DNA of 64,000 nt from Bacteroidota bacterium (GTDB lineage: Bacteria > Bacteroidota > Bacteroidia > Chitinophagales > Chitinophagaceae): NCBI GenBank assembly GCA_947457075.1, contig CANGUG010000001.1, forward strand, positions 167,873 through 231,872. The letters run 5' to 3'. Below the pieces are notes generated by a model. That model was not told the origin of the DNA, did no database searches, and worked only from the letters and a program-made list of their open reading frames with translations. The position numbers and the translations under genes are program-made. Every line of letters begins with the position of its first letter. Position 1 is the first letter of the stretch. Shown piece by piece: positions 1 to 6,754 of the stretch.

Positions 1-1277
1 CTCGCTTCTAATAATTCCAAACGCTCTTCTCTTTGCGAGCCTCCCACTATCTCTCCAATTCCGGGTGCTAAAATATCCATGGCCGCCACCGTTTCTTTTC
101 CAGCTTCACATCCATCATTCATGCGCATATAAAATGCTTTGATAGCCGCAGGGTAGTTGGTTACAATTACTGGTTTTTTAAAATGTTGCTCTACCAAGAA
201 TCTTTCATGCTCACTTTGTAAATCAATCCCCCACTTCACATCATATTGAAATTTCTTTTTCTTATAGTGGTTGCTATTTAATAAAATATCGATTGCTTCG
301 GTATAAGTGATTCTTTCAAATCCATTTTCCAATACAAATTTTAATTTCTCTATTAATCCCAAACCACTTCGCTTTTCGGTGGGTAATTGTTTTTCTTCTT
401 CGGCTAAGCGAGTATCTAAAAATTGTAAGTCATCTGCATTGTGTTGCATCACATATGCAATCAAGTGCTTAATAAAGTCTTCGGCCAAATTCATATTGTC
501 TTCTAAATCATTGAACGCCACTTCGGGTTCAATCATCCAAAATTCAGCTAAATGTCTTGTGGTATTTGAATTCTCCGCACGGAAGGTTGGTCCAAAAGTA
601 TAAATGTCTGAAAAGGCCATTGCGCCTAACTCTCCTTCCAATTGACCACTCACGGTTAAGTTGGTACTCTTGCCAAAAAAGTCCTGTGTAAAATCTATTT
701 CACCTGCTTCGTTTTTGGGTGCACCTTCTAAAGGAAGTGTGGTTACGCGAAACATTTCACCCGCACCCTCGGCATCACTACTCGTGATAATAGGTGTGTG
801 TAAATATAAAAATCCTCTCTCATTAAAAAATTGATGCACTGCAAATGCTAAAGAGTGTCTAATACGAAACACCGATCCAAAGGTGTTGGTTCTAAAACGT
901 AAATGCGCTTTTTCTCTTAAAAATTCGAGTGAGTGTTTTTTAGGTTGTAGTGGATATTTTTCTGCATCACTATCACCCAGTATTTCAATGCTTGTTGCTT
1001 TTACTTCTACCGTCTGGCCCTTTCCTTGACTTTCAACAACAACACCCTTTACTTTTAAAGAAGCACCTGTGGTTATACGCTTTAATAATGCGTCTTCAAA
1101 TTCACCCAAGCTAGCCACCACTTGTACATTATGATTAGTACTGCCGTCATTCAATGCAATAAATTGATTGTTACGAAAAGTGCGCACCCATCCCATCACC
1201 ACCACTTCGGATCCAACAGCACTTGCCTTGTCGGTTCCGCTTAATAATTGCTTGATTTTTACTCTTTGGTTGAACAT
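1..1277 (-). CDS. asnS: Asparaginyl-tRNA synthetase, 3' end cut off by the window edge
   Basis: This class II synthetase charges tRNA-Asn with asparagine in the cytoplasm. Translating the minus strand from the ATG at 1277 gives about 425 residues. An N-terminal OB-fold anticodon-binding domain (about 1-110) is followed by the catalytic core, with [11 protein letters not shown] and the motif 2 signature [16 protein letters not shown], which together separate AsnRS from AspRS. The frame stays open to base 1, so the C-terminus with class II motif 3 lies outside the window, probably 40-50 residues judging from the usual family length. A TATCTTTG promoter element sits 26 nt before the ATG. The identification is very secure. 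Confidence 0.96.
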   Translation of the reverse strand, partial: MFNQRVKIKQLLSGTDKASAVGSEVVVMGWVRTFRNNQFIALNDGSTNHNVQVVASLGEFEDALLKRITTGASLKVKGVVVESQGKGQTVEVKATSIEILGDSDAEKYPLQPKKHSLEFLREKAHLRFRTNTFGSVFRIRHSLAFAVHQFFNERGFLYLHTPIITSSDAEGAGEMFRVTTLPLEGAPKNEAGEIDFTQDFFGKSTNLTVSGQLEGELGAMAFSDIYTFGPTFRAENSNTTRHLAEFWMIEPEVAFNDLEDNMNLAEDFIKHLIAYVMQHNADDLQFLDTRLAEEEKQLPTEKRSGLGLIEKLKFVLENGFERITYTEAIDILLNSNHYKKKKFQYDVKWGIDLQSEHERFLVEQHFKKPVIVTNYPAAIKAFYMRMNDGCEAGKETVAAMDILAPGIGEIVGGSQREERLELLEA

Positions 1278-1303
1278 ATAACTAGTTTGAACGATTAGGA
1301 AGG

Positions 1304-1311
1304 CAAAGATA
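1304..1311 (-). promoter_or_regulatory. TAnnTTTG -7 promoter element of asnS
   Basis: On the minus strand this reads TATCTTTG, a perfect match to the Bacteroidota -7 consensus, 26 nt before the asnS ATG. I see no convincing -33 TTTG box. Confidence 0.6.
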
Positions 1312-1397
1312 ACCCATAAAAAATTGTTTTTTTATTGAAAAAGAGCTTAACATTGCAGTAGAAAGGGGTGAACATTCGTTTTATTTATTTCGCCCAA

Positions 1398-1487
1398 ATG
1401 CCAAGCGGTCCTTCCATCTGGACCAAAAATTCAAAAAAGATTCTCAAAAAGCCCCCCGAATTCATTCGATTTTTAAATAAATTATAA
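1398..1487 (+). CDS. Possible 29-residue leader peptide upstream of rho
   Basis: An ATG at 1398 opens a 29-codon frame ending in TAA at 1485-1487, eight nt before the GTG start of rho. The peptide begins [14 protein letters not shown] and is strongly basic. A small dyad (GGTCC 1407-1411 with GGACC 1420-1424) lies inside it, followed by a run of six C. The E. coli rho gene also has an annotated short leader ORF and is autoregulated by attenuation, so a leader role is conceivable. It may equally be a chance ORF; only position and size support it. Confidence 0.25.
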   Translation: MPSGPSIWTKNSKKILKKPPEFIRFLNKL

Positions 1488-1495
1488 GATTTACA

Positions 1496-3043
1496 GTGCA
1501 AGAAAAAGACGACAAACCAAAAAGGGGACGCAAGCCTGTTGCTGCGCCCGCTCCTAAGTCCACCAAGTCCGAAAAAACAGCCCCAGCAAAAGAAGCAGCT
1601 CCCACAAGGGCCCGCAAACCAATTGCAAAAAAGGCAGGACCTATTGAAAGCGACAATCAAGGGCAAAGCATTGATGACAAAGCTTCAAAAATAGCAGCTC
1701 AATTATTTGGGGACGAAAGCGCCGCTAGCGCACCAGCACCTGCTGCACCCACTGAAGGTTCAGCTAACCCCACCGAGGGAACCGATCCACAAACAGGAAT
1801 GCCCACTGGACAAAATGCTGGTCAGCCAAATGGTGATTTTCGTGGACAAAGAGGACCTGGACAGGGACAGCACCAAAATCAAAATAGACACCAGCAGCCG
1901 AAAAAAGAGCCTGCTTTTAATATAGAATTTGATGGTGCCATCCCTTCGGAAGGCGTTTTAGAAATGATGCCTGATGGATATGGTTTTTTAAGAAGCTCGG
2001 ACTATAATTATTTGTCTTCTCCCGATGACGTATATGTTTCTCCTTCGCAAATAAAATTGTTTGGATTAAAAACAGGGGATACCGTTCAAGGTTCTGTTCG
2101 TCCTCCTAAAGAAGGTGAAAAATATTTTGCCTTAACAAAAGTAGATTTTGTCAATGGCAAGAAACCTGACGAAATTAGAGATCGTATTCCTTTTGATTAT
2201 TTAACTCCTTTGTTCCCTTTTGAAAAATTAAATTTATATACCAGCGCTAATAATTATAGCACACGTATCATGGATTTGTTTACACCAATTGGTAAAGGAC
2301 AACGTGGATTGTTGGTAGCACAACCAAAAGTGGGTAAAACCATGTTGTTAAAAGAAGTGGCCAATGCGATTGCTGCCAACCATCCTGAATGTTATTTAAT
2401 GGTGGTGTTGGTGGACGAGCGCCCCGAGGAGGTGACCGATGTAGAGCGTTCTGTAAAAGCAGAAGTGATTGCTTCTACTTTTGACGAGCCTGCAGAAAAA
2501 CACGTGAAGGTTTCTACCATGGCTTTACAAAAAGCAAAACGCTTGGTAGAGTGTGGTCATGATGTAGTTATTTTATTAGATTCTATCACGCGTTTAGCGC
2601 GTGCACATAATACAGTAGCGCCAAGTTCTGGTAAAGTGTTATCCGGTGGTGTGGAAGCAAATGCAATGCAAAAACCAAAACAATTTTTTGGAGCAGCGCG
2701 TAAAATTGAAAACGGTGGTTCATTAACCATTATCGCTACAGCCCTTGTAGATACAGGCTCTAAGATGGACGAAGTTATTTTTGAAGAGTTCAAGGGAACG
2801 GGTAATATGGAATTAGTATTGGATCGTCGTTTAGCGAATAAGCGTATTTTCCCAGCCATAGATTTAACCGGATCAAGTACGCGTCGTGACGATTTATTAT
2901 TATCTGCCGATGTGTTACAAAGAATGAATATTTTACGTTTATTCTTAAATGACATGAACACCGACGAAGCAATGAACGAATTATTAAAACGCATGCGCGG
3001 TACTAAAGATAATGAAGAGTTTTTAGCGAGTATGAATCGTTAG
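1496..3043 (+). CDS. rho: Transcription termination factor Rho, without a recognisable Rho_N domain
   Basis: Rho is the hexameric RNA helicase that ends transcription at Rho-dependent sites. The first 140 or so of 515 residues are disordered: Lys/Pro/Ala-rich with GRKP repeats, then Gly/Gln/Asn-rich. The cold-shock-type RNA-binding domain follows ([19 protein letters not shown] and [12 protein letters not shown]), then the RecA-like ATPase with Walker [13 protein letters not shown], a DERPEEVTD motif, Walker [14 protein letters not shown] and the Q-loop/R-loop region. The start is a GTG at 1496; the next in-frame upstream stop is TAA at 1478, so the protein cannot extend to include the SAP-like Rho_N helical domain usually present at the N-terminus. 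A strong bidirectional terminator lies downstream. Confidence 0.95.
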   Translation: MQEKDDKPKRGRKPVAAPAPKSTKSEKTAPAKEAAPTRARKPIAKKAGPIESDNQGQSIDDKASKIAAQLFGDESAASAPAPAAPTEGSANPTEGTDPQTGMPTGQNAGQPNGDFRGQRGPGQGQHQNQNRHQQPKKEPAFNIEFDGAIPSEGVLEMMPDGYGFLRSSDYNYLSSPDDVYVSPSQIKLFGLKTGDTVQGSVRPPKEGEKYFALTKVDFVNGKKPDEIRDRIPFDYLTPLFPFEKLNLYTSANNYSTRIMDLFTPIGKGQRGLLVAQPKVGKTMLLKEVANAIAANHPECYLMVVLVDERPEEVTDVERSVKAEVIASTFDEPAEKHVKVSTMALQKAKRLVECGHDVVILLDSITRLARAHNTVAPSSGKVLSGGVEANAMQKPKQFFGAARKIENGGSLTIIATALVDTGSKMDEVIFEEFKGTGNMELVLDRRLANKRIFPAIDLTGSSTRRDDLLLSADVLQRMNILRLFLNDMNTDEAMNELLKRMRGTKDNEEFLASMNR

Positions 3044-3068
3044 GAACCATTAAATATTAGGTAAAGAG

Positions 3069-3125
3069 TAAACCTAAATCAATACCACCCATAAACGGTA
3101 GCATTGAAAAAATCATTAGAGGAAA
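3069..3125 (+). repeat. Hairpin element, diverged copy with inverted loop
   Basis: This matches the elements at 63841-63910 and 63931-64000: AAACCTAAATCAATACC corresponds to AAACTAAATCGATACACC, and GAAAAAATCATTAGAGGAA to GAAAAAATCATAAGAGGAA. The hairpin (TCAATACC with GGTA...ATTGA) carries the loop CCCATAAAC, the reverse complement of GTTTATGGG in the other copies, while both flanks keep the same orientation. It lies between the rho stop codon and the shared terminator. Confidence 0.7.
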
Positions 3126-3130
3126 AATAA

Positions 3131-3167
3131 AAAGGCGCTATATAAAAATATAGCGCCTTTTTTTGCG
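3131..3167. terminator. Bidirectional intrinsic terminator between rho and nadD
   Basis: A perfect 13-bp stem (AAAGGCGCTATAT, 3131-3143, with 3148-3160) closes an AAAA loop and is followed by a T-run. The A-run on the other side allows it to serve the convergent nadD transcript too. Confidence 0.9.
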
Positions 3168-3170
3168 GAT

Positions 3171-3743
3171 CTATTCCTTGAAATAATTATTGTTTTCAAT
3201 TTCTGCACGCACTTTATCGGGCACTAAATAACGTATAGTGATTCCTTCTTTGCGATTGTTGCGAATAAGTGTTGCAGACAATTCCAACATAGGGGCTTCT
3301 AAATAATTTACCTTGGCGCCATAAGTTTCTGTGATTTTAAATCCTGGTCTTCGATACACAATGAAACTATAGTTTTTGATAAGCGTTTCGAAATTTTTCC
3401 ACTTAGGTAAATTTTGAAAACTATCTCCGCCCATAATCACAGAAAATTCATGCTGCGGATATTGTTCCGTTAAATAGGTAAGTGTGTCAATGGTATAAGA
3501 TGGTTTCGGTAATTTAAATTCAATATCAGAAACACGTAATTGCGGATCGTCTTCAATGGCAATATTAGCCAGATGTAATCGATCGTATTCATTTAATAAA
3601 GTTCCTTGTGCTTTGTGTGGATTTTGAGGGGAAACCACCAACCACACCTGTTTAAGGTCCGAATGATTGGCAATATAACTTGCTACCATTAAGTGCCCAT
3701 TATGGATGGGATTAAAGCTACCAAAAAACAAGCCTATTTTCAT
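3171..3743 (-). CDS. nadD: Nicotinate-nucleotide adenylyltransferase
   Basis: NadD joins nicotinate mononucleotide and ATP to make deamido-NAD. The 190-residue protein has the nucleotidyltransferase signature GLFFGSFNPIHNGHL at its N-terminus (the HxGH motif is HNGH) and the second motif LSATLIRNN (an SxTxxR variant) near residue 155. Length is normal. It lies 35 bp downstream of feoA on the same strand and probably shares its promoter. Together with pnuC and the nadR-type kinase at 24.3-25.5 kb, the window covers two routes to NAD. Confidence 0.95.
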   Translation of the reverse strand: MKIGLFFGSFNPIHNGHLMVASYIANHSDLKQVWLVVSPQNPHKAQGTLLNEYDRLHLANIAIEDDPQLRVSDIEFKLPKPSYTIDTLTYLTEQYPQHEFSVIMGGDSFQNLPKWKNFETLIKNYSFIVYRRPGFKITETYGAKVNYLEAPMLELSATLIRNNRKEGITIRYLVPDKVRAEIENNNYFKE

Positions 3744-3778
3744 AATAATTTATTGATTATCAGCAACTTACGTTATTT

Positions 3779-4000
3779 TTATTGCGTAATGAGTATGCTT
3801 TTGGCCTCGTCCATTCTTAGGCTTAATTGATACCCAGCCACCGTAATACTAATTGGATCTCCTAGTGGTGCAATTTGTTCAACAGTAATCAACTCACCTG
3901 GAATACAACCCATCTCCATTAATTTTAAAAATATTTCATCATTTTCAAAAGAATGAATAGTGCCCGACTCACCAATTTGTAGCTCTGATAATTTCTTCAT
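3779..4000 (-). CDS. feoA: FeoA-domain protein without an adjacent feoB
   Basis: This 73-residue protein is a single FeoA domain (SH3-like fold), recognisable from KLSELQIGESGTI, the central LMEMGCIPGELITV segment and the C-terminal LSLRMDEAKSILI. FeoA normally assists the ferrous iron permease FeoB, but here the next gene is nadD. It may act with a distant FeoB or as a stand-alone small regulator. A TATATTTG promoter element lies 9 nt before the ATG. The domain call is firm; the role in iron uptake is inferred from the family. Confidence 0.85.
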   Translation of the reverse strand: MKKLSELQIGESGTIHSFENDEIFLKLMEMGCIPGELITVEQIAPLGDPISITVAGYQLSLRMDEAKSILITQ

Positions 4001-4009
4001 AATTGATTA

Positions 4010-4017
4010 CAAATATA
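4010..4017 (-). promoter_or_regulatory. TAnnTTTG -7 promoter element of feoA-nadD
   Basis: On the minus strand this reads TATATTTG, nine nt before the feoA ATG at 4000. Confidence 0.5.
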
Positions 4018-4102
4018 GTTTCATTTCTATGATAAATACTTACGAGATTTGGAGCAATAATTTTGTACTTTTTTCGTATAAATATTTGAAAGACATTCAA
4101 CT

Positions 4103-4540
4103 ATGAGCAGGAGCATCTACTTTAATAAGGCTGACAAATCCATTACCCTGGGTAATCGCGTTGCGCTGAAGAGCTTCATTGAAAAACAAATCAAAAAAGA
4201 GGGGCTTTCAATTGAATGCCTTCAATATGTTTTTTGTTCGGATAAATACCTATTAGGTATTAATAAGCAGTTTTTAAACCACGATTACTATACGGATATC
4301 ATCAGTTTTGACCTCTCGGAAACCAGGGGTCAATTAATTGGTGACATTTATATAAGCGTAGATCGAGTAAAAGAGAATGCAAAAACAATGAAGACTACCC
4401 AGGGAAATGAGTTGTTAAGGGTGATTTTCCATGGTGCTTTGCATTTTTGTGGCTACAAGGACAAGAAACCGGGGGATGCCAAATTAATGAGGTCCATGGA
4501 AGACAAGTGGCTGAAGGCGTATTTGAAATTGAATGGATAA
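4103..4540 (+). CDS. ybeY: Endoribonuclease YbeY, 16S rRNA maturation
   Basis: YbeY is a metal-dependent RNase acting in 16S rRNA 3'-end maturation and ribosome quality control. The 145-residue protein has the family core YYTDIISFD and the metal site HGALHFCGYKDKKPGD near residues 111-126. The canonical motif is HGxLHLxGYDH; the first two histidines are present but the third is replaced by a K/D-rich turn. From memory this is usual in Bacteroidota YbeY proteins, so I read it as lineage variation, not inactivation. The neighbour order ybeY-mnmG is common in the phylum. Confidence 0.93.
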   Translation: MSRSIYFNKADKSITLGNRVALKSFIEKQIKKEGLSIECLQYVFCSDKYLLGINKQFLNHDYYTDIISFDLSETRGQLIGDIYISVDRVKENAKTMKTTQGNELLRVIFHGALHFCGYKDKKPGDAKLMRSMEDKWLKAYLKLNG

Positions 4541-4557
4541 TTGTTCGTTTTAAACAA

Positions 4558-4591
4558 TGTTCCACAAGAAGAAGCTTCGCTTCTGATGAAA
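4558..4591 (+). repeat. Hairpin unit A upstream of mnmG
   Basis: The unit begins with TGTTCCAC (half of a parS palindrome), then forms a 6-bp hairpin: AGAAGC 4570-4575, loop TTC, GCTTCT 4579-4584, ending TGATGAAA. Unit B at 4675-4708 aligns to it without gaps over 34 positions, with three stem base pairs changed in a compensatory way. A full parS-like palindrome follows about 20 bp later. Confidence 0.7.
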
Positions 4592-4605
4592 GCGGAAGAT
4601 TCAAT

Positions 4606-4627
4606 AAACGTTCCACGTGGAACGTTT
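4606..4627. other. parS-like palindrome 1 (ParB binding site candidate)
   Basis: A 22-bp perfect palindrome centred at 4616/4617 with core GTTCCACGTGGAAC. This fits the bacterial chromosome-partition consensus TGTTnCACGTGnAACA at 14 of 16 positions; the outermost pair is C/G instead of T/A. The wider sequence continues as an imperfect inverted repeat (CAATAAA against TTTTATTG). ParB would load here; parA and parB are not in this window. Confidence 0.75.
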
Positions 4628-4674
4628 TATTGAACGAAGTAACTAGTGATTAAAATATTTACTATTTAAGAAAG

Positions 4675-4708
4675 TGTTCCATGAGAACTCGCGCAGCGAG
4701 TGATAAAA
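4675..4708 (+). repeat. Hairpin unit B upstream of mnmG
   Basis: Second copy of unit A, 117 bp further on. It begins TGTTCCATGAGAAC, a degenerate parS-like dyad, and forms the hairpin ACTCGC 4687-4692, loop GCA, GCGAGT 4696-4701, ending TGATAAAA. Stem positions that differ from unit A change on both sides together. The second full parS-like palindrome follows at 4720. Confidence 0.7.
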
Positions 4709-4719
4709 ATAAATACTAA

Positions 4720-4753
4720 ATATTAAAACGTTCCACGTGGAACGTTTTAATAT
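4720..4753. other. parS-like palindrome 2 (ParB binding site candidate)
   Basis: A perfect 34-bp palindrome centred at 4736/4737 with the same GTTCCACGTGGAAC core and AAAAC/GTTTT flanks. It is 120 bp from palindrome 1 and 27 bp before the mnmG start codon. Two parS-type sites beside mnmG (gidA), a gene often close to the origin and parAB, strengthen the reading. An additional role as a hairpin in the mnmG leader cannot be excluded. Confidence 0.78.
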
Positions 4754-4765
4754 AAAATACCATCT

Positions 4766-4773
4766 TATCTTTG
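4766..4773 (+). promoter_or_regulatory. TAnnTTTG -7 promoter element of mnmG
   Basis: TATCTTTG ends seven nt before the mnmG ATG, so the transcript would have almost no leader and would begin just downstream of the parS-like palindrome. Confidence 0.65.
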
Positions 4774-4780
4774 CAACCTT

Positions 4781-6649
4781 ATGTTTCCAAAATACAATGT
4801 AATCGTAGTAGGGGCCGGTCATGCCGGATGTGAGGCAGCAGCGGCGGCGGCCAATATGGGTAGCAAGGTTTTGCTTGTAACCATGAATATGCAGACCATT
4901 GCTCAAATGAGTTGTAATCCAGCCATGGGTGGAATTGCCAAGGGCCAAATTATAAGAGAGATTGATGCACTAGGCGGCTACAGCGGAATTGTCTCCGATC
5001 TAAGTACCATTCAATTTAGAATGTTGAATAAAAGCAAGGGGCCGGCCATGTGGAGCCCAAGGACCCAAAACGATAGGCATTTATTTGCTTCCAAGTGGAG
5101 AGAACTATTAGAACAAACCCCCAATGTAGATTTTTACCAAGATTCCGTAAATGAATTAATCATTAAAAATGGTAAGGCTTCTGGTGTAAAAACAAGTCTA
5201 GGCCATTTAATTGAAGCCGATGCGGTGGTCATTACAAGTGGTACATTTTTAAATGGTATCATACATATTGGGGAAAAGCAAATTGGAGGGGGGCGTGTTG
5301 CAGAAAAAGCAGCAACAGGCATAACCGAACAATTGGTTTCCTTTGGAATGGAATCAGATAGACTGAAAACCGGAACCCCGCCAAGGGTGGATGGTCGAAG
5401 TTTAGATTATAGCAAAATGGAAGAGCAAAAAGGAGACGAGGAAGTGGTGGGTTTTTCTTATTTGAATACACCAAAGGTTAAACCCGAAAATCAACGCTCC
5501 TGCTGGATTACCTATACCGATACGATCGTGCATGATATTTTAAAAACAGGTTTTGATCGTAGCCCTATGTACGCTGGCCGAATTGAGGGGGTGGGTCCAA
5601 GGTATTGTCCAAGTATTGAAGACAAAATAAATAGATTCGCAGAAAGAGAAAGACATCAGCTATTTGTAGAACCAGAGGGATGGAATACCGTTGAAATATA
5701 TGTAAACGGATTTAGTACCAGCTTACCAGAAGAGGTTCAGTACGAAGCCCTTCGTAAGGTTCCTGGCTTTGAGCATGCGCGCATGTTCCGCCCCGGTTAT
5801 GCCATTGAATATGATTTTTTTCAACCTACCCAATTAAAATATACACTCGAAACCAAGGCCATTGAAAACCTTTATTTCGCAGGACAAATAAATGGTACCA
5901 CAGGATATGAGGAAGCCGCTTGCCAAGGAATTATGGCTGGCATAAATGCACACTTAAAAATAACAGATCAAGCACCGTTTATTTTACACCGAAGTGATGC
6001 CTATATTGGCGTATTGATTGATGACCTTATTGGAAAAGGAACCAACGAGCCTTATAGAATGTTTACTTCAAGGGCTGAATTTAGAACACTCCTAAGACAG
6101 GATAATGCTGATATACGCTTAACAGAAATGAGTTACAAATTGGGTTTAGCAAAGGAGGAAAGAATGAAGCGTGTTGATTTTAAAAACAAAGAAGTGGCTG
6201 AGATTAAAAATATATTAAATACACAAGCGATAGAGCCAACCGAAATAAACGAATTTCTACAAAGTATTGATTCTGCCGCTTTGAATGAAAAACAAAAAGC
6301 GTCGAAATTGGTGCTGAGACCGAATATTAGCCTTTCTCAAATTATTCAACACTCCATTCCTTTAAAAGAAAAATTAGCAGACAAGGAAACAGAATGTTTG
6401 GAACAAGCCGAGATTCAAGTTAAATACGAGCGGTATATTGAAAAGGAAAAAGAAATTGTAGATCGTATGGCCTCTCTTGAAAATTTAATCATTCCCGAAA
6501 ACTTTGATTACGATAAAGTAGCGGCGCTTTCCATTGAAGCACTACAAAAATTTAAGAAAGTACGCCCAGTAACCATTGGTCAAGCAAGTAGAATAAGTGG
6601 CGTGAACCCTAGTGACGTACAAATTTTAATGGTTTACATGGGCAGGTAA
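4781..6649 (+). CDS. mnmG: tRNA uridine-5-carboxymethylaminomethyl modification enzyme MnmG (GidA)
   Basis: MnmG works with MnmE to install the (carboxymethyl)aminomethyl group at the wobble uridine of several tRNAs, using FAD. At 622 residues it has the usual length. The FAD Rossmann motif VVGAGHAGCEAA is at the N-terminus, followed by the family signatures CNPAMGGIAKGQ and GTNEPYRMFTSRAEFR, with a helical C-terminal domain for tRNA and MnmE binding. mnmE is not in the window. Two parS-like sites and a near-leaderless promoter precede the gene. Confidence 0.97.
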   Translation: MFPKYNVIVVGAGHAGCEAAAAAANMGSKVLLVTMNMQTIAQMSCNPAMGGIAKGQIIREIDALGGYSGIVSDLSTIQFRMLNKSKGPAMWSPRTQNDRHLFASKWRELLEQTPNVDFYQDSVNELIIKNGKASGVKTSLGHLIEADAVVITSGTFLNGIIHIGEKQIGGGRVAEKAATGITEQLVSFGMESDRLKTGTPPRVDGRSLDYSKMEEQKGDEEVVGFSYLNTPKVKPENQRSCWITYTDTIVHDILKTGFDRSPMYAGRIEGVGPRYCPSIEDKINRFAERERHQLFVEPEGWNTVEIYVNGFSTSLPEEVQYEALRKVPGFEHARMFRPGYAIEYDFFQPTQLKYTLETKAIENLYFAGQINGTTGYEEAACQGIMAGINAHLKITDQAPFILHRSDAYIGVLIDDLIGKGTNEPYRMFTSRAEFRTLLRQDNADIRLTEMSYKLGLAKEERMKRVDFKNKEVAEIKNILNTQAIEPTEINEFLQSIDSAALNEKQKASKLVLRPNISLSQIIQHSIPLKEKLADKETECLEQAEIQVKYERYIEKEKEIVDRMASLENLIIPENFDYDKVAALSIEALQKFKKVRPVTIGQASRISGVNPSDVQILMVYMGR

Positions 6650-6708
6650 CCATTTATCAAAAAATTAATACATCCCCTCCGTTGAATCGTTGTTTTTAGT
6701 AGCTTTAG

Positions 6709-6732
6709 AAAGACGTATCGTCTTTATTTTTT
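6709..6732 (+). terminator. Intrinsic terminator after mnmG
   Basis: AAAGACG (6709-6715), loop TAT and CGTCTTT (6719-6725) are followed by ATTTTTTA. The stem is short but the T-run is good, and it separates mnmG from the next gene. Confidence 0.65.
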
Positions 6733-6754
6733 ACTAAAACAAAATCAACCGCGT

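Noticed and set aside
307..603. Rightward frame at 307-603
   Set aside because: It lies antisense to asnS, whose translation matches AsnRS throughout.
1385..1666. Leftward frame opposite the rho N-terminus
   Set aside because: It is a mirror of the Pro/Lys-rich rho sequence and has Cys/Phe-rich nonsense composition with no promoter.
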